DNA of 64,000 nucleotides from DAHUYF01 sp035553515 (GCA_035553515.1 DATNDG010000088.1:4015-68014), one strand, 5' to 3'; positions 40,686-50,461 are shown, numbered from the stretch's first letter. Notes: generated from the sequence alone by a model not told the origin. A program made the numbers and translations.

Positions 40686-42725
40686 ATGGCGGCAAGAGGA
40701 CGTGGGGAACGGCGCGACGACCCGGAAGAGGGGCCCGAGGATGGCGGCCGCCGCGAGCGGCGCCGCGCCGGGCCGCGCCGGCCGCGCGGCGGCGGGGCGG
40801 GGCGGCTCTTCCGCTGGGCGCTGCTGCTGGCGCTCTGGGGCGTCATCATCGGCGGCGGCATCATCGGCTGGTTTGCGCTCACGCTGCCGCCGACCATCGA
40901 CCTCACCCAGGCGCAACGCCGGCCGAGCGTCACCCTGCTCGGTGCCGATGGCAGCCTGATCGCGACCTATGGCGATCTCTTCGGCGAGCCGCTGAAGCTC
41001 AACGAGATGCCGCGCTACCTGCCGGAAGCGGTGCTCGCCACCGAGGACCGGCGCTTCTATGAGCATTGGGGTATCGACCCCATCGGCACGCTGCGCGCGC
41101 TCTATGCCGACATCCGCGCCGGGCATGTCGTCCAGGGCGGCAGCACCATCACCCAGCAGCTCGCCAAGAATCTGTTCCTCACGCCCGATCGCACCATCAA
41201 GCGCAAGATCCACGAGGCGCTGCTGGCGATCTGGCTCGAGCACAAATTCACCAAGGACCAACTGCTCGAGATCTATCTCAATCGCATCTATCTCGGCGCC
41301 GGCACCTATGGCGTCGATGCCGCGGCGCATCGCTATTTCGACAAATCGGCACGCCATGTGACGCTCTACGAGGCGGCAACCATTGCCGGGCTGCTGAAGG
41401 CGCCGACGCGCTTCAGCCCGGCACGCGATGCCGACGAAGCGGCCAAGCGCACGGCGCAAGTGCTGACCAATATGGTCAATGCCGGCTACATCACTGCGGC
41501 GCAGGCGCAAGCGGCCGAGAAGCAACGCTCGGAGCTGGCGCTGGCCGGCCGAGTCCGTCCGGGCAACCGCTACTTCGCCGACTGGGTCTATGAGCTCACC
41601 AGCAGCTATGTGCAGGCGGATGGGCGCGACCTCGTCGTCACCACCACCCTCGATCCGCGCATGCAGCAGGAGGCCGAGGCGTCGATCGGGCACACGCTCG
41701 ACAAGGACGGAGCCAAGGCGAAGGCGTCGCAGGGCGCCCTCGTCGCCATGGCGCCCGACGGTGCAGTGCGCGCTATGGTGGGCGGCCGCGATTACGCCGC
41801 AAGCCAGTTCAACCGCGCGACTCAGGCGCTGCGCCAGCCGGGCTCGGCCTTCAAGCCCTTCGTCTATCTCGCCGCGCTCGAGCACGGCATGACGCCCGAG
41901 GACCGCTTCGAGGATCGGCCGATCCGCATCGGCAATTGGGCGCCGCATAATTACGAGAACAAGTATCGCGGCGAGGTCACCGCCTCGGAGGCGCTCGCCG
42001 AGAGCATCAACACGGTGGCGGCCCAGGTGATCGAGCGCGCCGGCATCGACAACGTCATCGCCACCGCGCACCGCCTCGGCATCACCAGCGATCTCGCGCA
42101 TGACGCAAGCCTGGCGCTCGGCACCTCGGAGGTGACGCTGCTCGATCTCACCAGTGCCTATTGCGCATTCGCCAGCGGCGGGCGCGCGGCTCTGCCCTAC
42201 GGCATCACCGAGATCCGCGATCGCGACGGACACGTGCTCTATCGCCGACAGGGCGATGGCGGCGCGCAGGTGATCGATCCCGCCATCGACGGCGAGCTCG
42301 ACCAGATGATGGCGGGGGTCATCGCGCACGGCACCGGCCGCGCCGCGGCGCTGCCGCGCCCGGCCGCGGGCAAGACCGGCACCACGCAGGATTTCCGCGA
42401 CGCCTGGTTCGTCGGCTTCACCGCCGATCTCGTCACCGGCGTGTGGTTCGGCAATGACGACAATGACCCGATGAACCATGTGACCGGCGGGACCCTGCCG
42501 GCGCGCACCTGGCACAGCTTCATGGTCGAGGCGACGCAGGGCATGCCGATCCGGCCGCTGCCCTCGGCGCCCGAGACCTTCGCCACCCAGGTGGCCGCGG
42601 CGAAGAACACCGCCGCCGGTTGGCTCAGCGGGCTCCTGCACAATATCTTCGGCGGCGACAGCGCACCACGCCGCCCGGCGGCGGTCGAGCAGCGGCCGAT
42701 CTATCAGCCACCGCAGAAATACTGA
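40686..42725 (+). CDS. Class A penicillin-binding protein (bifunctional transglycosylase/transpeptidase)
   Basis: 679 aa. Arg/Gly-rich cytoplasmic tail (about 1-40), one transmembrane helix (about 42-65), then the GT51 transglycosylase: EDRRFYEHWGIDPIG with catalytic Glu, and GGSTITQQLAKN. The transpeptidase has the nucleophile SxxK as GSAFKPF, SxN as SIN, and KTGTT. It polymerises and crosslinks peptidoglycan at the outer face of the inner membrane; PBP1a/1c class. ATG at 40686 follows AAGG; the open frame to a TTG at 40659 is possible. The C-terminus after the transpeptidase domain is short, ending in a Pro/Gln-rich tail. Confidence 0.93.
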   Translation: MAARGRGERRDDPEEGPEDGGRRERRRAGPRRPRGGGAGRLFRWALLLALWGVIIGGGIIGWFALTLPPTIDLTQAQRRPSVTLLGADGSLIATYGDLFGEPLKLNEMPRYLPEAVLATEDRRFYEHWGIDPIGTLRALYADIRAGHVVQGGSTITQQLAKNLFLTPDRTIKRKIHEALLAIWLEHKFTKDQLLEIYLNRIYLGAGTYGVDAAAHRYFDKSARHVTLYEAATIAGLLKAPTRFSPARDADEAAKRTAQVLTNMVNAGYITAAQAQAAEKQRSELALAGRVRPGNRYFADWVYELTSSYVQADGRDLVVTTTLDPRMQQEAEASIGHTLDKDGAKAKASQGALVAMAPDGAVRAMVGGRDYAASQFNRATQALRQPGSAFKPFVYLAALEHGMTPEDRFEDRPIRIGNWAPHNYENKYRGEVTASEALAESINTVAAQVIERAGIDNVIATAHRLGITSDLAHDASLALGTSEVTLLDLTSAYCAFASGGRAALPYGITEIRDRDGHVLYRRQGDGGAQVIDPAIDGELDQMMAGVIAHGTGRAAALPRPAAGKTGTTQDFRDAWFVGFTADLVTGVWFGNDDNDPMNHVTGGTLPARTWHSFMVEATQGMPIRPLPSAPETFATQVAAAKNTAAGWLSGLLHNIFGGDSAPRRPAAVEQRPIYQPPQKY

Positions 42726-42790
42726 GGCGCTCAGCCAGACGAGCCCGCGGGCTGCGCTGATCGGCGGCGCCGCGCTATGATCCCTGCGCC

Positions 42791-45478
42791 ATGTCCGTCC
42801 GCAATCTCGACAAGCTGTTCAAGCCGAAATCCGTGGCGCTGATCGGCGCCACGATGCGCGCAGGCGCGGTGGGCGCGGTGGTCTTGCGCAATCTGCGGCG
42901 TGCCTGGCCCAAGATGTCGCTGATGCTGGTCAATCCGCATCACCAGGAGCTGGAGGGGCTGCCGGTCTACAAGGATGTCGCGAGCCTGCCCGAGACGCCG
43001 GACCTCGCCATCATCGTGACGCCGCCCGAGACCGTACCCGGCCTCGTGCGCGACCTCGGCGCACGAGGCACCAAGGCGGCGGTGATCATCACCGCAGGAT
43101 TCGGCGAGCTTGGCGAGCGCGGCCGCGCCCTTCAGCAGGCAGCGCTCGAAGCCGCCGAGCCGCATCTGCTCCGCCTCATCGGGCCGAATTGCGTCGGCGT
43201 CATGGTGCCCGAAATCGGGCTCGACGCCAGCTTCTCGCATATCGCGCCGCCGCCCGGCGATCTCGCTTTCGTCAGCCAATCGGGCGCGATGATCACCGCC
43301 GTTCTCGACTGGGCGGCGCCGCGCCGCATCGGCTTCTCACATGTGGTCTCGCTCGGCGACATGGCCGATGTCGACTTCGGCGATACGCTCGACTACCTCG
43401 CCGCCGATCCGGACACGCGCGCCATCCTGCTCTATGTCGAGGCGGTGACGCATGCGCGGAAATTCATGTCGGCGGCGCGCGCCGCTTCGCGCAGCAAGCC
43501 GGTGCTGGCGGTGAAGGTCGGGCGCTTTGCCGAAGGGGCGCGCGCCGCCGCCTCCCATACCGGGGCGCTCGCCGGCTCGTTTGCCGTCTACGATGCGGCC
43601 TTCCGCCGCGCCGGCATGCTGCGCGTCGACAGCATGGCCGAACTCTTCGATGCGGTGGAGACGCTGGCGTTGACCCGGCCGCAACAGGGCGACCGCCTCG
43701 CCATCCTGACCAATGGCGGCGGGCCGGGCGTCATGGCCACCGATGCGCTCATCGCCGAAGGCGGCCGGCTTGCCACGCTCTCGCCCGGGACCATCGCCAA
43801 ACTCGACCAGGTGCTGCCCGCGACGTGGAGCCACGGCAATCCCATCGACATCATCGGCGACGCGTCGGGCGAGCGCTATGCCAAGGCGCTCTCCATCGTG
43901 CTCGAAGAGCAAGAGCTCGACGCGGTGCTGGTGCTGAACGCGCCGACGGCGCTGGCGCGGCCGAGCGAGGCGGCACGCGCGGTGATCGACACCTGGAGGG
44001 CGCAACCGCCCGCCACGCTGATCGGCCGCAACCTGCTCACCTCTTGGCTGGGCGAGCGTGCTGCGGCACCAGCGCGGCGCCGCTTCGCCGAAGCGCGGAT
44101 CGCGACCTACGAGACGCCGGACAGCGCGGTGCGCGGCTTCATGCATCGGGTGCGGTACCGCCGCAACCAGGAGCTGCTGATGGAGACGCCGGCGGCGCGT
44201 CCCGATGCCTTCGTCCCCGACGCCACCGCAGTGAGCGCGCTACTTTCCCACACGGTCGCGGACGGCCCCGTCTGGCTTGGCGCCGAAGAAGTCTCGGGCG
44301 TGCTCGCCGCCTACGGCATCCCGCTGCCCAGGAGCCGCATCGTCGCGGATGGCGATGCGGCCGCAGCAGCGGCGGCGGACATGGGCTTCCCGGTGGCGCT
44401 CAAGATCCGCTCGCCCGACATCACGCATAAGACCGATCTGGGCGGCGTCGCGCTCAATCTCGGCAATGCCGAGCGCGTGCGCGCCGAGGCGCAGGCGATG
44501 GCGGCGCGCGTCGGCGCGGCGGCGCCCCAGGCGCGGCTCCAGGGTTTCCTGGTGCAGGAGATGGTGCGGCGCCCGGGCGCGCTCGAGCTCATCGTCGGAC
44601 TGCTGGACGATGCCGTCTTCGGCCCGGTGGTGATGTTCGGCGAGGGCGGCATCGCCGTCGAGCTGCTGCGCGACACCAGCCTCGAGCTGCCGCCGCTTAA
44701 CGACGTGCTCGCCCGCGCGCTGATGGCGCGCACGCGGGTCTTCCGGCTGCTGCAGGGCTTCCGCGGCCAGCCCGCGGCCGATCTTGGCGCCATCGCCACC
44801 GTGCTGATCCGCGTGGCGCAGCTCGCCGCCGAGCATCCCGAGATCCGCGAACTCGACATCAACCCGCTGCTCGCCGACGCCAAGGGCGTCATCGCCGTCG
44901 ATGCACGCATCCAGGTGGCGTCGCCCGCGCGCCCGGGCGCGGCGCGGCTCGCCATCTCGCCCTATCCGCGCGAGCTCGAGAGCCGCGAGACGCTGCGCGA
45001 CGGCACCGCCCTGCTGCTGCGGCCGGTGCGGCCGGAGGACGAGCCGATCCTGCAGGATCTGGCGCACAACATGAACCCGGACGATCTCAGGCTGCGCTTC
45101 TTCACACCGATGAAGGCGCTGCCGCACACGCTCGCGGCGCGGCTGTCGCAGATCGACTATGACCGCGAGATGGCGATCGTGGCCCGCCTCGCGGCGAACG
45201 GCGCAGCGCTGGGGGTGGCGCGCTTCTCGGCCGACCCCGACAACCGCCGCGCCGAATTCGCCGTGGCGCTGCGCAGCGACTGGAAGAGCCGCGGACTCGG
45301 CCACCTGCTGATGACGCGCATCATCGACATCGCCCGCGCGCGCGGCATCGCCGAGATCATCGGCGACGTGCTGCATGAGAACGAGCCGATGCTGAAGCTG
45401 GCGAAGAGGCTTGGATTCGCCCTTGAAGCCCATCCCGACGATCCCGAGCTGGTGCGCGTGGTGAAGCCGCTCGGCTGA
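42791..45478 (+). CDS. ADP-forming acyl-CoA synthetase domain fused to GNAT acetyltransferase (PatZ/YfiQ type)
   Basis: 895 aa. An N-terminal CoA-binding domain (VALIGATMRAGAVGAVVLRNL) precedes the ligase domains, with SHTGALAGS near residue 258. An ATP-grasp domain follows (about 480-710: ALKIRSPDITHKTDLGGVALNL, LVQEMVRRPGALELIVGLLDD, FGEGGIAVELLRD). The C-terminal GNAT (about 735-895) has RSDWKSRGLGHLLMTRIIDIARARGI. Proteins of this layout acetylate lysines, for example in acetyl-CoA synthetase, in response to metabolite levels; the synthetase part usually senses acetyl-CoA. The length matches E. coli Pat (about 886 aa). It lies 65 bp after the PBP gene. Confidence 0.9.
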   Translation: MSVRNLDKLFKPKSVALIGATMRAGAVGAVVLRNLRRAWPKMSLMLVNPHHQELEGLPVYKDVASLPETPDLAIIVTPPETVPGLVRDLGARGTKAAVIITAGFGELGERGRALQQAALEAAEPHLLRLIGPNCVGVMVPEIGLDASFSHIAPPPGDLAFVSQSGAMITAVLDWAAPRRIGFSHVVSLGDMADVDFGDTLDYLAADPDTRAILLYVEAVTHARKFMSAARAASRSKPVLAVKVGRFAEGARAAASHTGALAGSFAVYDAAFRRAGMLRVDSMAELFDAVETLALTRPQQGDRLAILTNGGGPGVMATDALIAEGGRLATLSPGTIAKLDQVLPATWSHGNPIDIIGDASGERYAKALSIVLEEQELDAVLVLNAPTALARPSEAARAVIDTWRAQPPATLIGRNLLTSWLGERAAAPARRRFAEARIATYETPDSAVRGFMHRVRYRRNQELLMETPAARPDAFVPDATAVSALLSHTVADGPVWLGAEEVSGVLAAYGIPLPRSRIVADGDAAAAAAADMGFPVALKIRSPDITHKTDLGGVALNLGNAERVRAEAQAMAARVGAAAPQARLQGFLVQEMVRRPGALELIVGLLDDAVFGPVVMFGEGGIAVELLRDTSLELPPLNDVLARALMARTRVFRLLQGFRGQPAADLGAIATVLIRVAQLAAEHPEIRELDINPLLADAKGVIAVDARIQVASPARPGAARLAISPYPRELESRETLRDGTALLLRPVRPEDEPILQDLAHNMNPDDLRLRFFTPMKALPHTLAARLSQIDYDREMAIVARLAANGAALGVARFSADPDNRRAEFAVALRSDWKSRGLGHLLMTRIIDIARARGIAEIIGDVLHENEPMLKLAKRLGFALEAHPDDPELVRVVKPLG

Positions 45479-45502
45479 GCGGACGACTGCAGTTCCGCGC
45501 TC

Positions 45503-45521
45503 CATCCTTCGACGGGCTCGG
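45503..45521. repeat. Diverged copy of the catccttcgac repeat
   Basis: catccttcgacgggctcgg resembles the repeat at 6005 (catccttcgacaagctcagg) with several substitutions. It lies in the 87-bp gap between convergent genes. Confidence 0.4.
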
Positions 45522-45565
45522 CAACCCAAGCGCGTCGCCGTCCGTCCGCCTCTACCTCATACGCT

Positions 45566-46420
45566 CTATTGCCGCTTCGCGCTCCGCGCGAAATCGGCGA
45601 TGGCGGCGAGCTCGCCCCGATCGGGCGTTGCGGCGCCCTCGGCGAGGCGCTGGTAAAGCCGCGCCGTGCCGCGATAGATCTGCTGCGCCGCCGGATCGCC
45701 GGCGAGGAAATCGGCGATCTCCTCCATCTCGGCGACCCAGCGATAGGCCTTGGGAAACATGGTGGGGAGCCGCGCGAGATAGGGCAGCAGAGCGGGCTGG
45801 CTCTCGCGCAGCTCCTGGATCAACGCCGCAGTGGTGCCGCCGCGGTGGGATCCGAGCGCCATGGCCGAGCCCAGCGCCGTGATGCCCTTCGTGAGGCCGG
45901 CATAGGACATCTTGAGTGCCGAGGCGGCACCGATCGGCGCGTCGAGGAGGCGCAGCTCGAGGCCGAGCGCCTTGAGCCGACCGAGTTCCGCCGCGGCTTC
46001 CCCCGAGGCGTAGAAAACGGTGCGCGCGCCCTCGGCAGGCGGTGGCCCGATGATGCCGGCATCGGCGAAGCGGCATTGGGCGCCCGCCAGGATGGCGCCG
46101 ATGCGCTCGGCCGTCTCGGGGGAGACGGCGTTGCAATCAACATAGACGGGCCTGCGCCCCGCCCGCGCGAGAACCGGGGCGAGGCTTCCGGCCAATGCGG
46201 CGGCACTCCCCGGCGGCACGATCGAGAGCAGCAGGTCCGCCTCGCCGACCAGACGCGCGGGATCGTCGATGACGGCGAAGCCGGCGCGCTCGGCGCGGGC
46301 GATGCTGGCGGCGCTGCGCCCGGCGAGCGAGGTCAGGATGCGGGCGCCGTGCTGCTTGAGCCGCTTTCCGACGGCGCTTCCCATCTCGCCCGGGGCGATG
46401 ATGGCGATGGTGTCGGTCAT
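45566..46420 (-). CDS. NAD(P)-binding 6-phosphogluconate dehydrogenase-like protein (DUF1932 C-terminus)
   Basis: 284 aa. N-terminal Rossmann domain IAIIAPGEMGSAVGKRLKQHG, then SIVPPGSAAALAGSLAP and VYVDCNAVSPETAERIGAIL, the substrate-binding block of beta-hydroxyacid dehydrogenases. A C-terminal helical domain follows (LKMSYAGLTKGITALGSAMAL, with the catalytic-type Lys). It likely oxidises or reduces a small hydroxyacid in the cytoplasm; the substrate is unknown. It overlaps the upstream membrane protein gene by 4 bp (ATGA), so the two are coupled, though their functional link is not evident. Confidence 0.87.
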   Translation of the reverse strand: MTDTIAIIAPGEMGSAVGKRLKQHGARILTSLAGRSAASIARAERAGFAVIDDPARLVGEADLLLSIVPPGSAAALAGSLAPVLARAGRRPVYVDCNAVSPETAERIGAILAGAQCRFADAGIIGPPPAEGARTVFYASGEAAAELGRLKALGLELRLLDAPIGAASALKMSYAGLTKGITALGSAMALGSHRGGTTAALIQELRESQPALLPYLARLPTMFPKAYRWVAEMEEIADFLAGDPAAQQIYRGTARLYQRLAEGAATPDRGELAAIADFARSAKRQ

Positions 46421-47253
46421 CTTCTACCCTCCCCGCGCTGCAACACGAGGCGCCGGTAGAATTCCGCCAGGATCGAGGCGCTGAGCGCCATCAGCACCAG
46501 GCGGAGCAGCGTCTCGATGACGCCGGTGAGCAGGATGAGCCCGAGCGGCGGCTGCTTGGCGATGAGCTCGGCAGGGCCAAGATGCACGACCGCGAGAAGC
46601 TGGTCGATCAGGATGCCGGTCACCAGCATGATCGGCAGCGTCCCCAAGAGACTCGCGAGCAGCAGCCGCCAGGCATTGCCACGCATCGCCCGCCACGCGG
46701 TCCCCGGCGCCACCGGCGCGCCGAAGGCGGCGGCGGGAAAGACCAGCGAAAACCGCGCCACGCCGAGCGAGAGCGCAACGCCCAGGGCGGCAGCGGCGGC
46801 GCTTTTGATCGCGGCGACCTGGTCGGTGTCGGCCGGCCGCACCAAACCGGCATACCAGACGAGAGCGAAGAAGCCGAGGCCGGCAGCATAGACGGCGACG
46901 CTGTAGCCGATGAAGCGCAGCCAGGCGCGGGCGAAGACCCGCCGCGGCGGCGGGCTGAGCTCGCCCATCAGCATCAGCCGGTGCCAGCGGACGGCGAAGG
47001 CGTTGAGCGCCAACAGCGCGACGCCGGCATCGAACACCGCCGCCGCGTCTTCGAGCGCGCCTCCCGCGGACAGCAGGCCGGCGGGCGCCAGGTAGCGGAT
47101 CGCCAAACCCGGCAGCAGCAGCGCCGCCAGCATCACCAGCAGCGGCAGCCAGCCAAGCTCCAGCACCAGACCGAAACGCCCGAAGACAGCGCGCCAGGCG
47201 ATGAAGACCGCCGCGGATATCGGCACCCTGATGCGTGTCGCCCCAGCGTTCAT
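46417..47253 (-). CDS. Polytopic membrane protein of unknown function
   Basis: 278 aa with about six hydrophobic helices: WLPLLVMLAALLLPGLAI, a pair around residues 72-90, VAVYAAGLGFFALVWYAGL, LGVALSLGVARFSLVFPAAAF, LLLASLLGTLPIMLVTGILI and LILLTGVIETLLRLVLMALSAS. A conserved-looking cytoplasmic segment WRAMRGNAWRLL precedes the fifth. No transporter or enzyme motif is recognised; the pattern resembles glycerophosphoryl- or DUF-type membrane proteins with paired helices. ATG at 47253. Its stop overlaps the start of the downstream dehydrogenase gene. Confidence 0.75.
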   Translation of the reverse strand: MNAGATRIRVPISAAVFIAWRAVFGRFGLVLELGWLPLLVMLAALLLPGLAIRYLAPAGLLSAGGALEDAAAVFDAGVALLALNAFAVRWHRLMLMGELSPPPRRVFARAWLRFIGYSVAVYAAGLGFFALVWYAGLVRPADTDQVAAIKSAAAAALGVALSLGVARFSLVFPAAAFGAPVAPGTAWRAMRGNAWRLLLASLLGTLPIMLVTGILIDQLLAVVHLGPAELIAKQPPLGLILLTGVIETLLRLVLMALSASILAEFYRRLVLQRGEGRR

Positions 47254-47303
47254 TGGGCGGCGAGGCTAGCCCTCAGAGCTCCGCGGAGCAAGGCTTCCGG
47301 CGC

Positions 47304-47996
47304 TCAGGCGTCGCTGGCGTCGAGCGCGTAGCCAGCGGCGCGCACGGTGCGGATGACGTCGCTGCGGTCGCTGTCGTTGAGCGCCTTGCGCAGACGGCGG
47401 ATATGCACGTCGACGGTGCGCAGCTCGACCTCGGCCTCGCGCCCCCAGACGCCGTCGAGCAGCTGCTCGCGCGAGAAGACGCGGCCCGGCCGCTCGAGGA
47501 AGAAGCGCAGCAGGCGGAACTCGGTGGGGCCCAGATGCACCGGCGCGTTGGCGCGCGAGACGCGGTGGGCGGACAAGTCCATGACGATGTCGCCGAAGCG
47601 CAGCGTCTCCGCCGTGGTGACCGGCCGCACGCGGCGGATGACGGCGCGCAGCCGGGCGATGAGCTCGCCCGGCGAGAAAGGCTTCACCACATAGTCGTCG
47701 GCGCCGCTGTCGAGGCCGCGCACGCGGTCGGTCTCCTCACCGCGGGCGGTGAGCATGATCACCGGCAGGTCGCGCCAGGCCGGCGCGCGCCGGATCTGCC
47801 GGCAGATCTCGAGGCCGGAGATGCGCGGCAGCATCCAGTCGAGCAGCACCGCATCGGGCTTGCTCTCGCGCAGCTGCAGCAGCGCCTCTTCGCCGTCATG
47901 CGCCTCGTTGACCGCGAAGCCTTCGCGCTCGAGGTTGTAGCGCAGCAGCGTGACGAGCGCCGGCTCGTCCTCGACGACCAGCACGAGCGGCCGCAT
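47304..47996 (-). CDS. phoB: Phosphate regulon response regulator PhoB
   Basis: 230 aa. The receiver domain starts MRPLVLVVEDEP with acidic pair and phospho-Asp53 in VLLDWMLP and Lys in VVKPFSPGEL. The OmpR-type winged helix has HLGPTEFRLLRFFLERPGRVFSREQLLDGVWG and VDVHIRRLRKAL. Phosphorylated by PhoR, it activates Pho-box promoters such as the one at 51669. The start is ATG at 47996, which shares its A with the PhoU stop (TGATG overlap); a TTG at 47999 is less likely. Last gene of the pstCAB-phoUB operon. Confidence 0.96.
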   Translation of the reverse strand: MRPLVLVVEDEPALVTLLRYNLEREGFAVNEAHDGEEALLQLRESKPDAVLLDWMLPRISGLEICRQIRRAPAWRDLPVIMLTARGEETDRVRGLDSGADDYVVKPFSPGELIARLRAVIRRVRPVTTAETLRFGDIVMDLSAHRVSRANAPVHLGPTEFRLLRFFLERPGRVFSREQLLDGVWGREAEVELRTVDVHIRRLRKALNDSDRSDVIRTVRAAGYALDASDA

Positions 47997-48745
47997 CAAG
48001 CGTTCTCCTCCTCGTCGTCGCCCGCGCCGGGCCGGCCGCCGCCGCGCACCACGGCAAGGCTCGAGCGGTCGCCCTTGGGCCGCGCCTGCGCCAGTGCCGT
48101 CCCGTGCACGAGGAAATAGAGCGTCTCGGCGATGTTGGTCGTGTGGTCGCCGATGCGCTCGAGGTTCTTGGCAATGAACAGCAGATGCGTGCAGGCGGTG
48201 ATGTTGCGGGGATCCTCGATCATGTAGGTAAGGAGCTCGCGGAAGAGGCTCGTATACATCTCGTCGAGCTCCTCGTCGCGCAGCCAGACCGCGAGCGCCT
48301 TGTCGGCATCGCGCTCGACATAGGCGTCGAGCATGTCCTTGATCATCGCCTGGCAGAGCCGGCCCATGCGCGGCACGGCGTGGACCGGCCGCACCGGCGG
48401 CGTCTGGTTGAGCGCGATCGAGCGCTTGGCGACATTGGCGGCGTAGTCGCCGATGCGCTCGAGATCGCTGGCGATTTTGAGTGCGGCGATGCTCTGGCGG
48501 AGGTCGCGGGCCATGGGCTGGCGCAGCGCCAGGAGGCGCACCACCAGCCCCTCGATCTCGCGCTCGAGATTGTCGATGCGGACGTCGCCCTCGATCACCT
48601 CGGTAGCGAGGTCGCTGTCGCGCTTCACCACCGCCTCGATCGCGGCACCGAGCTGACTCTCGGCGAATCCGCCCATCTGGGTGATGGTGTTGTCGAGCCG
48701 CTGCAGCTCTTCGTCGTAGCTCTTGATGATGTGTTCGGAGGCCAT
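47996..48745 (-). CDS. phoU: Phosphate signalling complex protein PhoU
   Basis: 249 aa, two homologous three-helix bundles. Repeat 1 has LDNTITQMGGFAESQLGAAIEAVVKRDSDLATEVIEGD, and DLRQSIAALKIASDLERIGDYAANVAKRS. Repeat 2 ends with CTHLLFIAKNLERIGDHTTNIAETLYFLVHG. The ERIGD-xxxNIA motifs bind metal clusters in this family. PhoU links the Pst transporter to PhoR and keeps the regulon off when phosphate is plentiful. It lies 16 bp after pstB and overlaps phoB. Confidence 0.96.
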   Translation of the reverse strand: MASEHIIKSYDEELQRLDNTITQMGGFAESQLGAAIEAVVKRDSDLATEVIEGDVRIDNLEREIEGLVVRLLALRQPMARDLRQSIAALKIASDLERIGDYAANVAKRSIALNQTPPVRPVHAVPRMGRLCQAMIKDMLDAYVERDADKALAVWLRDEELDEMYTSLFRELLTYMIEDPRNITACTHLLFIAKNLERIGDHTTNIAETLYFLVHGTALAQARPKGDRSSLAVVRGGGRPGAGDDEEENA

Positions 48746-48761
48746 GTCGCCGATGCCCTTC

Positions 48762-49613
48762 TCAGCCGAAGCGTCCGGTGATGTAGTCCTCGGTCCGCTT
48801 CTCCCGGGGGTGGGTGAAGATCTTCTCGGTCTCGTCGTATTCGACGAGCTCGCCGAGATACATGAAGGCGGTGAAGTCCGAGCTGCGCGCCGCCTGCTGC
48901 ATGTTGTGGGTGACGATGGCGATGCAGTAGTCGGATTTGAGCTCGGCGATCAGCTCCTCGATGCGCTGCGTCGAGATCGGGTCGAGCGCCGAGGCGGGCT
49001 CGTCGAGCAGCAGGATCTCCGGCTTCACCGCGATAGCGCGGGCGATGCAGAGGCGCTGCTGCTGCCCGCCCGAGAGCGACAGGCCGCTCTGCTTCAGCTT
49101 GTCCTTGACCTCATCCCAAAGCGCGGCACGGCGCAGCGCCTGCTCGACGCGCTCGTCGAGCTCGCTCGCCGGCAGCCGCTCATAGAGGCGGATGCCGAAG
49201 GCGATGTTGTCGTGGATCGACATCGGAAACGGCGTCGGCTTCTGGAACACCATGCCGATCTTGGCGCGCAGCAGATTGAGGTCCTGCCCGGCATCGAGAA
49301 TGTCGCGGCCGTCGACCAGCACCTCGCCGGTGGCGCGCTGACCGGGATAGAGTTCGTAGATGCGGTTCAGGACGCGCAGCAAGGTCGACTTGCCGCAGCC
49401 CGAGGGGCCGATGAAGGCGGTGACGCGCTTGTCGTGCAGCGCCAGATTGATGCCCTTCAGCGCCTCAAAGGCCTTGTAGTAGAAGCGCACATTCTTGATC
49501 ACCACCTTGGGCGCGGTCTGCCCCGCCGCGGCGGGCTCCTGCGGCCGCACGGTCGGCCGGCCCAGAGTCGGCGCGCGCGGCGCCTCGGCGGTCACGGTGA
49601 TGTCGGCGGTCAT
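48762..49613 (-). CDS. pstB: Phosphate ABC transporter ATP-binding protein PstB
   Basis: 283 aa. A family-atypical Pro/Ala-rich N-terminal extension of about 35 residues precedes KVVIKNVRFYYKAFEALKGINLAL. Walker A GPSGCGKST, Q-loop VFQKPTPFPMSIHDNI, signature LSLSGGQQQRLCIARAI, Walker B ILLLDEPASALDP and H-loop VTHNMQQAARSSD are all intact. It powers high-affinity phosphate uptake. ATG 49613 overlaps the pstA stop by 4 bp; the frame continuing to 49922 is a shadow of pstA. Confidence 0.96.
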   Translation of the reverse strand: MTADITVTAEAPRAPTLGRPTVRPQEPAAAGQTAPKVVIKNVRFYYKAFEALKGINLALHDKRVTAFIGPSGCGKSTLLRVLNRIYELYPGQRATGEVLVDGRDILDAGQDLNLLRAKIGMVFQKPTPFPMSIHDNIAFGIRLYERLPASELDERVEQALRRAALWDEVKDKLKQSGLSLSGGQQQRLCIARAIAVKPEILLLDEPASALDPISTQRIEELIAELKSDYCIAIVTHNMQQAARSSDFTAFMYLGELVEYDETEKIFTHPREKRTEDYITGRFG

Positions 49614-50461
49614 GGCGAATGGTTGCTCCAGCTGGCAAGGAATCGCGCGACGATATTGAGCACGAGGATGGTGACGGTGATGAGCAGGGCGCCGCCCCAG
49701 GCCAGCGCCTGCCAGTCGGCATAGGGGCTCAAGGCGAACTGGAAGATGACGACCGGCAGGTTCGCCATCGGCGCGTCCATCTTGACCGACCAGAACTGGT
49801 TGATCCCCGCGGTGAAGAGCAGCGGCGCGGTTTCGCCGGCGATCCGGGCGACCGCCAGCATCACGCCGGTCAGCATGCCCTGGAGGGCGGCGCGGTAGAT
49901 GACGGTGACGATCACCTTCCATTGCGGCGCGCCCAGCGCGATCGCCGCCTCGCGCAGGCTGCCCGGCACCAGGCGCAGCATGTCCTCGGTGGTGCGCACC
50001 ACGACCGGGATGACGATGATGGCAAGCGCGGCCGCCCCGGCCCAGGCGGAGAAGCCGCCCATCCCCACCACCATCAGCTCGTAGACGAAGACACCGACGA
50101 TGATCGAGGGCGCGCTCAGCAGGATGTCGTTGACGAAGCGCACCACTGGCGCGATGCGGCTGCCGGCGCCGAACTCGGCCAGGTAGGTTCCGGTGAGCAC
50201 GCCCACCGGCGTGCCCACGAGGGTGGCGACGACGGTCATCACCAGGCTGCCGTAGATGGCGTTGGCAAGCCCGCCCTTGCCGCCGGGCGGCGGTGTCGAC
50301 TGGGTGAAGAAATCGCCGTTCACCGCCGCGAGGCCCTTGCTGACCAGCGTCGAGAGGATGAGGAAGAGCACGGCGAGACCGATAATCGTCGCGCCCACCG
50401 ACAGCGCGAGATAGACCGCGTTGCGCGCGCGGCGCCGGCCGTAGAGCCCGGTGGCGATCAC
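49610..50461 (-). CDS. pstA: Phosphate ABC transporter permease PstA
   Basis: 283 aa, six transmembrane helices. The periplasmic loop FFTQSTPPPGGKGGLANAIYGSLVMT is characteristic. The EAA loop reads LREAAIALGAPQWKVIVTVIYRAALQGMLTGVMLAVARIAGETAPLLFT. It forms the phosphate channel with PstC. The start is GTG at 50461, whose GTGA overlaps the pstC stop, a coupled junction. Confidence 0.96.
   Translation of the reverse strand: MIATGLYGRRRARNAVYLALSVGATIIGLAVLFLILSTLVSKGLAAVNGDFFTQSTPPPGGKGGLANAIYGSLVMTVVATLVGTPVGVLTGTYLAEFGAGSRIAPVVRFVNDILLSAPSIIVGVFVYELMVVGMGGFSAWAGAAALAIIVIPVVVRTTEDMLRLVPGSLREAAIALGAPQWKVIVTVIYRAALQGMLTGVMLAVARIAGETAPLLFTAGINQFWSVKMDAPMANLPVVIFQFALSPYADWQALAWGGALLITVTILVLNIVARFLASWSNHSP

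Noticed and set aside
42791..45478. Plain acetate-CoA ligase (ADP-forming)
   Set aside because: A complete GNAT domain follows the ATP-grasp domain, so the protein-acetyltransferase architecture is the better call.
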